A DNA stretch of 44,407 nucleotides from HGM11412 sp045536025 (GTDB lineage Bacteria > Bacillota > Clostridia > Christensenellales > Borkfalkiaceae): assembly GCA_045536025.1 (NCBI GenBank), contig JAZSMT010000023.1:1-44407 (forward strand). Direction: 5' to 3'. The translations under genes and the position numbers were made by a program. Below are positions 1 through 7,411 of this stretch, in pieces. The notes beneath the pieces were generated by a model. The model saw only the letters and a list, made by a program, of their open reading frames with translations. It was not told where the DNA came from and made no database searches. How positions within the stretch are numbered: position 1 is the stretch's first letter; every line of letters starts with the position of its first letter.

Positions 1-860
1 CCTCCAGCAGCTCTGCCTCAAAAGGAGAAAGTGTGGCAGATACCGCAACGGTTGTAGGCTGTTATGCAGATATTATTGCTATGCGTCATCCCAAAGAGGG
101 GGCGCCGTTGGCAGCGGCGATGTGCTCTCCCGTTCCCATTATCAACGCAGGAGACGGAGGACACAATCACCCCACCCAAACTCTGGCGGATTTGCTGACT
201 ATCAAGCGGGAAAAGGGACGGCTGAACAATTTAACCGTAGGCTTTTGCGGGGACTTAAAGTTTGGTAGAACGGTGCACTCACTTATTTCGGCACTTTCAA
301 GATACAAGGGTATTAAAATAGTTTTAATATCGCCAAAAGAACTTAAGCTACCTGATTACGTTATAAAAAACGTTATTGAAAAAAGTGGACTTTCCTACGT
401 GGAAACTGATAGTTTAGACGAGTATATGAGCGAGCTTGACGTACTTTATATGACTAGAGTTCAAGGGGAGCGCTTTGAGGATAAAGCTGAATACGAAAGG
501 CTTAAAGACAGTTATATTTTAACGCCTAATAAAATCGTTACCGCTAAAGCGGATATGACTATTATGCATCCGCTTCCGAGGGTTAACGAATTAAGCGTTA
601 AAATTGATACCGATTCTAGAGCTTGCTATTTTATGCAGGTTGAAAGCGGTAAACTTATGCGTATGGCTTTAATTATTAAATTACTTAAAGAGGCAAAGGA
701 TAAAACGCCTGAAAAAAGGCTACTTAGCCCCGAGCTTATTGCGGATAAGTTTAAATGTAAAAACCCCGCGTGCATTACTAGCACTGAGCAAGAGATTATC
801 CACTACTTTAAGGAAGAAAACGGCGAGTATCACTGCGCTTATTGCGACGCTAAGATTTAA
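1..860 (+). CDS. pyrB: Aspartate carbamoyltransferase with C-terminal PyrI-type zinc domain (5' end outside window)
   Basis: Catalyses carbamoyl phosphate + aspartate to carbamoyl aspartate, the committed step of pyrimidine synthesis. The frame is open from base 3, so the gene starts upstream; the GTG at 33 is internal (ADT follows SSSASKGESV, the conserved carbamoyl-phosphate loop region). Visible family motifs are MRHPKEG, HPTQTLADL, GDLKFGRTVHSL, YMTRVQ.ER and the aspartate-binding HPLPRV. After the usual PyrB end (about MALIIKLLKEAK) there are some 50 more residues with C-x4-C ... C-x2-C, ending HCAYCDAKI. This matches the zinc domain of the regulatory subunit PyrI, but the PyrI allosteric nucleotide-binding domain is absent. 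The enzyme identity is certain; the zinc-domain fusion is read from the cysteine spacing. Confidence 0.95.
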   Translation, partial: SSSSASKGESVADTATVVGCYADIIAMRHPKEGAPLAAAMCSPVPIINAGDGGHNHPTQTLADLLTIKREKGRLNNLTVGFCGDLKFGRTVHSLISALSRYKGIKIVLISPKELKLPDYVIKNVIEKSGLSYVETDSLDEYMSELDVLYMTRVQGERFEDKAEYERLKDSYILTPNKIVTAKADMTIMHPLPRVNELSVKIDTDSRACYFMQVESGKLMRMALIIKLLKEAKDKTPEKRLLSPELIADKFKCKNPACITSTEQEIIHYFKEENGEYHCAYCDAKI

Positions 861-866
861 TAAAAC

Positions 867-900
867 AAAAAAAGAACGGCTGTTTAAGCCGTTCTTTTAA
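867..900. terminator. Bidirectional intrinsic terminator between pyrB and the HU gene
   Basis: An 11-bp stem (AAAAGAACGGC, 870-880, with GCCGTTCTTTT, 888-898) has a 7-nt loop and T/A runs on both sides. It lies between two convergent genes, so it can stop transcription from either strand. Confidence 0.9.
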
Positions 901-910
901 TTTTGCGAAT

Positions 911-1186
911 TTATTTATTGAATAATGCTTTGTAAGACTTGCTGAATTTCGCATTTGGTGCTTTGCATGCAGGAATAACAACCTTTTCTTTGGTTGCGGG
1001 ATTAACGCCTTCTCTTGCATTTTTGGCTTTAAGGTCAAACGTTGCAAAGCCTGAGATGTGTACGTACTCGCCATTTTGTAAGCATTCAGTAACAGTGTCA
1101 ATAAAAGTTGAAACTAAAACTTCAGCCTCCTTAATGGTTACGCCGAGCCTATCTGCATAAGCTCTAGTAAATTCGCTTTTGTTCAT
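911..1186 (-). CDS. HU-family DNA-binding protein
   Basis: Small histone-like nucleoid protein of 91 residues, the usual HU length. It begins MNKSEF, has the amphipathic N-terminal helices, the GFATFDLKAKNAREG core, and the NPATKEKVVIPA DNA-contacting arm. A GGGGG SD lies just upstream of the ATG. The gene is single and convergent with pyrB. Ordinary HU (hup-type); which paralogue cannot be said. Confidence 0.95.
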   Translation of the reverse strand: MNKSEFTRAYADRLGVTIKEAEVLVSTFIDTVTECLQNGEYVHISGFATFDLKAKNAREGVNPATKEKVVIPACKAPNAKFSKSYKALFNK

Positions 1187-1229
1187 AAAAACCCCCTTAT
1201 ATTGTGCTTTTTAAGCACATTATATTACA

Positions 1230-1257
1230 ATTATAGCATATATTTGCATAATTTCAA
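1230..1257 (-). promoter_or_regulatory. Promoter of the HU gene
   Basis: On the minus strand: TTGAAA (1257-1252), 16-nt spacer, TATAAT (1235-1230). The leader that follows carries a small hairpin, GTGCTTAAAAAGCAC, before the SD. Confidence 0.7.
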
Positions 1258-1318
1258 GGGGTTTTGAAAAATTTTTACCGCCACGGCGGTGTTAGGGAAT
1301 AATAGGCGTAAAAGCCGA

Positions 1319-1347
1319 TTGACAATCTTGAAGATTAATATTAAAAT
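1319..1347 (+). promoter_or_regulatory. Sigma-A promoter giving a probably leaderless mRNA
   Basis: TTGACA (1319-1324), exactly 17 nt, TAAAAT (1342-1347). The ATG of the next gene starts only 6 nt after the -10 box, so the transcription start should fall on or beside the start codon. No SD precedes that ATG. Confidence 0.75.
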
Positions 1348-1353
1348 AAACGT

Positions 1354-2568
1354 ATGAAAAGGTCGTACGATATAAGCTTAGATTTAAACTTAATATCTAA
1401 CCCTAGTAGCTTTAAAAGCCTAGTTTCGGTGGGCGACGTTACGAGCGCGCTTTTTGACCTTGCAAGCGAGTTTAGCTCGGGAAAAATCGAGGTAGTTATC
1501 TCGGAAAGAGATTTTTCACTCTTTGGCTCTACGGTGATGGACGCGCTTAAAAGTGCGAACGCTACGACGGCGTTACTTATCTTAGAAGAAAGCGACTTTA
1601 ACTATACCTCGCTTAAAAAATCTTTTAGTGCCGAGGTAGGTGCTGTAATTGCCGTTGGCAACGAAAGCCTTTTGTCGGCGGTGAGATATTATTCGTCAAT
1701 TCACAAAGCTTGTTGCTATGCAGTTCCCACAACCCCGTGCATAGAGGGCATTTTATCTTCGACTGTAAGCCTTCAAACGGGTGGTTTACCTAACGTTATT
1801 TCAGTCGAGGGGTTTAAAAAGGTTTTTATTGACCAAGCGATTATTTTAAAAGCAGACCTTAGCTATTTTGCCGAAAGTTATATATCTACAATGAGCAAGT
1901 TAACCGTGCTTATTGATTACAAAATTAACTGCTTTTTATCGGGGGTGCCTATCGATAACGAGGTGTTTTCACTCACCAAACACGCCGTGAATACTCTTGC
2001 AAAGCTCACCTCGTATGAAAATTATAAGTTGGCCATTTTAGGAGCGCAAATAGTTTTAGCTTCGCTTGGCGGTAACGTTTTCGACGGTTCGGGTGTTGAG
2101 GTAATTAAAAACTGTTTATCGGTTTTAGCAAGCAACGTATCTAACTCTCAAAAAATTTTGACGGCGCTAGAAAAAACGGCTAAGATATATCATATGTATT
2201 TTTCAAACGATTACTCCGACCTTTTATCCCTTCCCGATTACGAAAGCGATATTGAAATATTACAAAGTCAAACGGGGTGTGAGCGCGGTTATTTTTATAA
2301 AAACCTAAAAATACCAAGCGAAAGGCGGAGAAAACTTATATCTTTGCTTATGCAAAAAACGCGCCAAGACTTTAAGCGCGAAACGACGGTTATTTTATCA
2401 GTTTTACCGTCCGTTATAAAAATTTACGATAAACTTAAAAATAATGAAAGGGAAAATCTTTCTTATAAACAAATAAAAAACGCGGTGTGTTTGGGCGCGT
2501 ATTTGACGGAAAAAACGTCCGTGCTCACTCTTTGCCGTGACGAGGGTATATTAAAATGCGCAAATTAG
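1354..2568 (+). CDS. AraM/glycerol-1-phosphate dehydrogenase-like protein with degenerate active site
   Basis: A 404-residue protein with the layout of the iron-containing alcohol dehydrogenase/AraM family. The nucleotide-binding region is recognisable at AVIAVGNESLLSAV and the family loop at VPTTPCIEGILSS (family PTAPSxDGxxS). Key residues look lost: the GGGSxxD dinucleotide motif reads GNESLLS; the metal-ligand Asp of the GD-xxxK-xTAxxDW segment is replaced in AESYISTMSKLTVLIDYKI; and no His pair stands where the other ligands belong. It overlaps the next HAD phosphatase gene by 13 nt, so the two are translationally coupled. In Bacillus AraM (G1P dehydrogenase) and AraL (HAD phosphatase) are also neighbours. 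Family membership is fairly sure; loss of activity is inferred. Confidence 0.6.
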   Translation: MKRSYDISLDLNLISNPSSFKSLVSVGDVTSALFDLASEFSSGKIEVVISERDFSLFGSTVMDALKSANATTALLILEESDFNYTSLKKSFSAEVGAVIAVGNESLLSAVRYYSSIHKACCYAVPTTPCIEGILSSTVSLQTGGLPNVISVEGFKKVFIDQAIILKADLSYFAESYISTMSKLTVLIDYKINCFLSGVPIDNEVFSLTKHAVNTLAKLTSYENYKLAILGAQIVLASLGGNVFDGSGVEVIKNCLSVLASNVSNSQKILTALEKTAKIYHMYFSNDYSDLLSLPDYESDIEILQSQTGCERGYFYKNLKIPSERRRKLISLLMQKTRQDFKRETTVILSVLPSVIKIYDKLKNNERENLSYKQIKNAVCLGAYLTEKTSVLTLCRDEGILKCAN

Positions 2569-3368
2569 ACGATAACTTAAAAGCAACCTTACAAAAAACT
2601 AAATACTTTCTTTTAGACCTTGACGGCACTTTGTATCTTGAAAACAAACCCATCGGCGATATGAAAAACACGTTAAAGTTTTTAAGAGAAAGGGGCAAAA
2701 AACTCATATATTTAACGAACAATTCCTCTAAAGGATCTAAAACCTACGTTGAAAAGCTTAAAAATATCGGCTTTTACGAGGAGGGCGACCTCGTTTACTC
2801 TTCGGGCGTTGCCGCTATCGAATATGTAAATAGATATTATAAGGGTAAAACGGTGTGTTTGCTCGGCACTAAGTCGTATACCGAAGAGGTTTTAGAAGGT
2901 GGTATTAAGCTCGTTGACGGCGATAGGGCGGACGTTGCGCTTATGTCTTACGATACCGAGCTTACCTACAAAAATCTCTGCCGTTTTTTAAGAAGCGTTC
3001 ACTTCGGCGCAACCTATATAGCAACTCACCCCGACGTTAACTGCCCAGCAGAAGACGTTTACGTTCCTGACGTTGGCTCTTATATAAAGATGATAGAAAC
3101 GGCGTCGGGCTACACACCTTCGCTAATTATAGGCAAGCCAAACTCTATAATGGGCGAAAATTTAAAAGCTAAGTTTAACGAAGATGACGACGAGGCGTTT
3201 ATGATGGTTGGCGATAGGCTTTACACCGATATTGCTTTTGGTAAAAACTGTAACTTCCCAACTATGCTCGTATTAAGTGGAGAAACTACCGAGGATATGA
3301 TACCTTCGGCTGAAAAACAGCCCGACTTTATCTTAGAAAGCTTTAACGACGTGAAAAATTATTTTTAA
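2556..3368 (+). CDS. HAD-IIA family sugar-phosphate phosphatase (NagD/AraL-like)
   Basis: A 270-residue cytoplasmic HAD phosphatase. Motif I is LLDLDGTLY (nucleophile and acid/base Asp), motif II TNNSS, the motif III Lys region IIGKPNSIM, and motif IV GDRLYTDI. A C2-type cap lies between motifs II and III, as in NagD, AraL and p-nitrophenylphosphatase. Likely substrates are small phosphorylated metabolites; the sequence does not say which. Its start lies inside the AraM-like gene, so the pair forms one operon behind the promoter at 1319. Confidence 0.9.
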   Translation: MRKLDDNLKATLQKTKYFLLDLDGTLYLENKPIGDMKNTLKFLRERGKKLIYLTNNSSKGSKTYVEKLKNIGFYEEGDLVYSSGVAAIEYVNRYYKGKTVCLLGTKSYTEEVLEGGIKLVDGDRADVALMSYDTELTYKNLCRFLRSVHFGATYIATHPDVNCPAEDVYVPDVGSYIKMIETASGYTPSLIIGKPNSIMGENLKAKFNEDDDEAFMMVGDRLYTDIAFGKNCNFPTMLVLSGETTEDMIPSAEKQPDFILESFNDVKNYF

Positions 3369-3398
3369 AGTTGTATAAAAAACAAAATCCCAGTCAAT

Positions 3399-3430
3399 AA
3401 TTCCTACTGCTAAGGCGGTGGGAATTTTTT
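3399..3430 (+). terminator. Terminator-like hairpin abutting the next start codon
   Basis: AATTCCTAC (3399-3407) pairs with GTGGGAATT (3418-3426), followed by a T run up to 3430; the ATG of the next gene is at 3431. The only SD-like bases (GGTGGG) lie in the 3' arm, so the hairpin could both end the upstream transcript and mask the SD. Confidence 0.6.
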
Positions 3431-3820
3431 ATGTTAAAAAACTTTGCGTGTATAGTTTGTTTTGCATTACTGTTAAGTTTATTCGCGCCCGTGGGTGCAG
3501 TGCCAAACACCGCCGTATATTCGCTAAACGGAAAATCGGGCGGAGAGTTTATAAAAGGGAATATTGCGCTTGATAAAATATTTGATTTAGAAGGGGTGGC
3601 AGTAAATCTTGATAGTAGTTATGACCTTCAAAAAACGCTTAAGCTTTTAAGTGCTAAAAAGGTTCACTATTTTACTGACGGAGAAATTGAAAACTATTAC
3701 TTTTTCACGGAAAAAGTCCACGATTTTGAAATAATAAACGGCAAAAAAGTCAATCTTCACGTCGCGGTGAGCAAAGGTAATTTAACGGTTGGTAGCCCTA
3801 TTATTTATTACGGATATTAA
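3431..3820 (+). CDS. Small secreted protein upstream of the SpoIIQ-like gene
   Basis: 129 residues with a clear signal peptide (MLKNFACIVCFALLLSLFAP, probable cleavage near VGAV). The mature part has no cysteines or known catalytic motif. Its C-terminal half (LSAKKVHYFTDGEIENYY, then KVNLHVAVSKGNLTVGSP) resembles the end of short YwmB-type secreted proteins as I remember them, and its place just before a SpoIIQ-like gene fits that, but I cannot confirm the family. The function is unknown. The start directly follows a T run; the GGTGGG SD lies in the preceding stem. Confidence 0.7.
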   Translation: MLKNFACIVCFALLLSLFAPVGAVPNTAVYSLNGKSGGEFIKGNIALDKIFDLEGVAVNLDSSYDLQKTLKLLSAKKVHYFTDGEIENYYFFTEKVHDFEIINGKKVNLHVAVSKGNLTVGSPIIYYGY

Positions 3821-3840
3821 TACATAAACGGAGGTATATT

Positions 3841-4554
3841 ATGTCAAAAAATTCAAAAGTTACAGATTTTATTAGAAGAAACGCATACTACTTGGCGTTC
3901 GTGTTATGTCTTGCCGTGCTTGCTGTTATAACCGTTGCACTCGTTATGACGGGCAGTAGCGACAATTCCCTTCAAACGGGAGGCAATAATCAGGTTCAAG
4001 ACGGCGGCAGCCAAACGCCCGACGACGGCGGTAGCCAAACGCCCGACGATGGCGCCGACCAAACTCCTGACGACGACGGTGAAAATCAAACCCCCAACCA
4101 GCCAAGCGAAGACGAAAAGCCCACGGTTAGCGTAATCGTATTCGATATGCCCGTTCAAGGCGGTAGCGTTATTAAAGACTACGTAGGCGCAAGCGTTATT
4201 TACAATCAAACGTTAGGTCTTTACACTGGGCACAAGGCAATCGACTTTGCCGCCGAAGAGGGAACCGTAGTTTCTTGCGTTTACGACGGCGTGATTGAAA
4301 GCATTGAAATTTCAAAAGTAAACGGCACTACCGTTACGGTAGACCACGGCAACGGTCTTAAATCGGTATACAACTCAATCGAGGCTACTGAAACGCTACA
4401 AGAGGGCGCAACTGTATATAAGGGCGACACTTTAGGTACGGTATCCACGAACAATAAAACCGAGCATTTAGACGGTGCACACCTTCACTTCGAGGTGTGG
4501 GAAAACGGTCAAAAAATAGACCCAAATAAATACCTTATTATTGAAGGTAAGTAA
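3841..4554 (+). CDS. spoIIQ: Membrane-anchored M23 (LytM) peptidase, SpoIIQ-like
   Basis: 237 residues: cytoplasmic N-terminus, one transmembrane segment (YYLAFVLCLAVLAVITVALVM, about 18-38), a low-complexity Asp/Thr/Pro/Gln linker built of repeats like QTPDDGGS (about 45-90), then a LytM domain. Zinc motifs are complete: HKAID (HxxxD) and HLHFEV (HxH). The layout is that of SpoIIQ, the forespore-membrane partner of SpoIIIAH in engulfment. Clostridial SpoIIQ keeps the full zinc site, unlike Bacillus SpoIIQ, so this could be active on peptidoglycan. SD GGAGG at 3830. A general LytM endopeptidase is the alternative. Confidence 0.75.
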   Translation: MSKNSKVTDFIRRNAYYLAFVLCLAVLAVITVALVMTGSSDNSLQTGGNNQVQDGGSQTPDDGGSQTPDDGADQTPDDDGENQTPNQPSEDEKPTVSVIVFDMPVQGGSVIKDYVGASVIYNQTLGLYTGHKAIDFAAEEGTVVSCVYDGVIESIEISKVNGTTVTVDHGNGLKSVYNSIEATETLQEGATVYKGDTLGTVSTNNKTEHLDGAHLHFEVWENGQKIDPNKYLIIEGK

Positions 4555-4561
4555 TAAAATT

Positions 4562-4597
4562 AAAGTCCTTAAAGTAAAATATTTTGAGGACTTTTTT
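4562..4597 (+). terminator. Terminator-like hairpin overlapping the SD of the next gene
   Basis: AAAGTCCT (4562-4569) pairs perfectly with AGGACTTT (4587-4594), followed by a T run. The SD of the following gene (GAGGA, 4586-4590) is inside the 3' arm and the ATG is at 4599. Same arrangement as at 3399-3431. Confidence 0.6.
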
Positions 4598-4598
4598 A

Positions 4599-6047
4599 AT
4601 GAAAAAATTTTTAGCAGTTTTACTTTTATTTTTAGCAGTTTTTCCCCTTTACGGCTGTAAGGAAGAAAGCGCCGAGCGCGCAAGCTATAAAATATCGGCA
4701 ACCCTTCACGAGGATATGACGGTGAGTTGTAAAATGAATTATTCGTCTATATTAAATAGCGAACAAAGCGGTATATATTTCAGTTTATACCCCAACGCTT
4801 TTTCGGAAAACGCAAGCGTATCGCCCGTTTATAAAAGCGACGAATTATCAGCCTATCCTAACGGAAAAAGCTATGGAAAAGTTGAGGTTTTTAGCGTAAA
4901 AGTAGACGAAAAAGAGGCAAATTTTGAGGTTTTAGGTATAAACGACGGAACGTTAAAAGTGGGCTTTAACAACAATAAGTTAAAAGGAGAAAGCGTTGAC
5001 GTATATATAGATTTTAAAGTTACCTTGCCAAACGTAAATCATCGCATGGGTTATGGAGATAGCACGGTAAATTTAACGGGGTTTTATCCAGTTGCTTGCA
5101 TTTTCGAAAACGGCAGTTATTACGAGAGCGTTTACTATCCTGCTGGCGACCCCTTTTATAGCGAGTGTGCCGATTACGAGGTAAATTTAACCCTCCCATC
5201 TGAATACGTAGTTGCAAGCTCTGCGTCCGCCGTATCCACCGAGTGGTCGGGAGGTTATACTACGTATAACTACCAAAGAAAAAACGTTAGAGATATTGCT
5301 TTTATTTTGTCTAAAGAGTTCAGCGTTTTACAAAAAACGCAAAACGGAGTTGACGTAAAATACTACTATTACGCCGATAAATCACCCGAAAAAACTCTAC
5401 AAACAGCTTGCTATGCGCTTGATTTTTTCAGTGATAAATATTTTGAATATCCGTATTCTGAATACGTCGTTGCGGAAGGTGATTTTTTATACGGTGGTAT
5501 GGAATATCCCTGTTTAAGTTTAATTTCAAGTAGCGTATCGGACGGCTATCGCGACTACGTCGTTGCGCACGAAACCGCCCATCAATGGTTTTACGGAATA
5601 GTGGGGGTTAACCAAAGCGAAATAGGCTTTTTCGACGAGGGCTTAACCGAACTTTCAACCGCGCTTTTTATGAGCGATTATGCAAAAGTCCCCTACGAAA
5701 AATACGTAGAGGAAGCGGAGGGCTCTTACACCGCCATACGCGAGGCGCTCATATACGCGGGCAACACGCTACCGCCCATTATGGATAGGAATTTAAAAGA
5801 CTTTTCAAGTGAGGCGGAATACGTTATGATAGCTTATAACCGTTCGGAGCTTGCGTTTGAAGAAATTAGAAAAAACTTAGGAGAAGATAAGTTTTATAAG
5901 CTTTTTAAAAAGTTTTTTACAAAGTACGCTTACAAAAACGTAACTCTTGAAAATTTTGAAGATATGCTTGAAAAATACTCCAAATCGGCGGTAAAGACTT
6001 TCAACTCGTACGTAAACGGCGAAGCGGTGGTAAAAATAGGGAGTTAA
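4599..6047 (+). CDS. Lipoprotein M1-family zinc metallopeptidase
   Basis: 482 residues from the ATG at 4599; an in-frame TTG at 4584 lies in the SD region and is not the start. A lipoprotein signal ends in the lipobox LYGC. The gluzincin motif HETAHQWF, followed 18 residues later by the third zinc ligand Glu in FFDEGLTEL, defines an M1 aminopeptidase-type catalytic domain (about 300-400). The preceding beta-rich region (about 30-230) fits the M1 N-terminal saddle domain. The exopeptidase motif GxMEN appears as GGMEYP. It presumably cleaves peptides outside the cytoplasmic membrane. The substrate is unknown. Confidence 0.85.
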   Translation: MKKFLAVLLLFLAVFPLYGCKEESAERASYKISATLHEDMTVSCKMNYSSILNSEQSGIYFSLYPNAFSENASVSPVYKSDELSAYPNGKSYGKVEVFSVKVDEKEANFEVLGINDGTLKVGFNNNKLKGESVDVYIDFKVTLPNVNHRMGYGDSTVNLTGFYPVACIFENGSYYESVYYPAGDPFYSECADYEVNLTLPSEYVVASSASAVSTEWSGGYTTYNYQRKNVRDIAFILSKEFSVLQKTQNGVDVKYYYYADKSPEKTLQTACYALDFFSDKYFEYPYSEYVVAEGDFLYGGMEYPCLSLISSSVSDGYRDYVVAHETAHQWFYGIVGVNQSEIGFFDEGLTELSTALFMSDYAKVPYEKYVEEAEGSYTAIREALIYAGNTLPPIMDRNLKDFSSEAEYVMIAYNRSELAFEEIRKNLGEDKFYKLFKKFFTKYAYKNVTLENFEDMLEKYSKSAVKTFNSYVNGEAVVKIGS

Positions 6048-6079
6048 GACCTAATTTTATAAATTAATTTATAAAAATA

Positions 6080-6108
6080 TTGACAACAGGGCGGGATAAT
6101 GATAAAAT
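6080..6108 (+). promoter_or_regulatory. Sigma-A promoter of the LRR lipoprotein gene
   Basis: TTGACA (6080-6085), 17-nt spacer, TAAAAT (6103-6108); the ATG is 57 nt further on behind a GGAG SD. Confidence 0.8.
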
Positions 6109-6164
6109 TAATAAAAATGTCTTTTAAATAAGGCGCGTTACATAATTTAAGGAGTTATTCCCAA

Positions 6165-7370
6165 ATGTCAAAGCTACTTAGAACTTTAACAACTATAATA
6201 CTTGCACTCTTGCTCACCACCGCGCTTATCGCGTGTGACGACGGCGATGGCGACGGTAACGACGCTACCGTAACCGGCGAATTCGTTTACGAACTTGAAA
6301 CTGGCACGAAAGAAAATGCCGACGGTGAGGATGAAGAGTATAAATATTACAAGATAACCGGCTACACCGTTACGAGTGAAGACGCGCTTAAGATGGCTGA
6401 AGGCGATTTCTCGACTGTTACCACCGCACAGCGAAACATCACTATTCCCGCAACGTATAAAAATTATCCCGTTGAAGAAATTGCGAGCATGGCTTTTTCC
6501 GACCAAATAATTTTGCAAAGCGTAAATTTTGACGATGAGGGCGAGTGCAATATAAAGACGATAGGCGTGGGTGCTTTCTCGGGCTGTACGTCGCTTACCG
6601 AAATTAAAAATCTTCCCTTTATCGGCGGTTCTGAAACGGCAATCGGCGAAGAGAGAGTTTTAGGTCATTTATTCGGCTCGGCGTCATCAAGCGATAAAAA
6701 CACCGCGGTTACCGCTAAGGTTTACTACGAGGTTGCAGAGGCTAACACTTCGTTCAACGTTCCCACCTCGCTTAAAAAAGTTTCGACTACCGCCACCGTA
6801 ATTCCCGAGTGTGCTTTTTACGGCTTAACTATGCTTGAAGAGGTAGCTTTTGATAACGCAACCTCAATCGGCAAGGGTGCTTTCTCGGGCTGTAGCGTAT
6901 TACTTTCGGCTAAGCTTAGCAAAGTAGAGTATATCTACGACGGTGCTTTTGAAAACTGCACAGCTTTACAAGTAGTTGATTTTACTGGCAATACCGTATT
7001 AAAATACGTGGGCGACGGTGCTTTCTTGGGTTGTTCACGTCTTGGATATAACTTCGTTTTAACTGACGAGGCAAGCCTCACGGTAACTCTTCCTGACAGT
7101 ATTGAATACCTTGGCGTTAATGCTTTTAGCGGTTGCGCATCGCTTAAATACGTAGTTATTGGCGCGGGTGTTGCCGAAATCAAAACGGGCACGTTTACAG
7201 ATTGCTCGGAACTTGTAAAAGTAATTATTAAAAAAGACGCGGTTACCGTTAGAGCAAGCGCGTTTGCAAATCTCGACCAAGAAATCGTTAAAATTTATAA
7301 AGCTGACGGCACTACCTTAATCGACTTACCCGACGAGGCTTTCGGTATTGCCGACGATAATCAAGATTAA
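6165..7370 (+). CDS. Secreted leucine-rich-repeat (BspA/LRR_5-type) lipoprotein
   Basis: 401 residues. A signal peptide ends in the lipobox ALIAC followed by an Asp/Gly-rich tether (DDGDGDGND). The body holds repeated LRR_5 units, recognisable by the recurring GAFSGCxxL core (VGAFSGCTSL, KGAFSGCSVL, DGAFENCTAL, DGAFLGCSRL, NAFSGCASL, GTFTDCSEL). Such surface proteins mediate binding to host or substrate surfaces or to other bacteria. It has its own promoter; the ligand is unknown. Confidence 0.88.
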   Translation: MSKLLRTLTTIILALLLTTALIACDDGDGDGNDATVTGEFVYELETGTKENADGEDEEYKYYKITGYTVTSEDALKMAEGDFSTVTTAQRNITIPATYKNYPVEEIASMAFSDQIILQSVNFDDEGECNIKTIGVGAFSGCTSLTEIKNLPFIGGSETAIGEERVLGHLFGSASSSDKNTAVTAKVYYEVAEANTSFNVPTSLKKVSTTATVIPECAFYGLTMLEEVAFDNATSIGKGAFSGCSVLLSAKLSKVEYIYDGAFENCTALQVVDFTGNTVLKYVGDGAFLGCSRLGYNFVLTDEASLTVTLPDSIEYLGVNAFSGCASLKYVVIGAGVAEIKTGTFTDCSELVKVIIKKDAVTVRASAFANLDQEIVKIYKADGTTLIDLPDEAFGIADDNQD

Positions 7371-7411
7371 TTTTTAACAAACGATAATTTAATTTTTCAT
7401 AAGGGGGTTGT

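Noticed and set aside
3966..4130. Tandem DNA repeats as a possible CRISPR or satellite
   Set aside because: They encode the Asp/Thr/Pro linker of the SpoIIQ-like protein in frame; no spacers of constant length.
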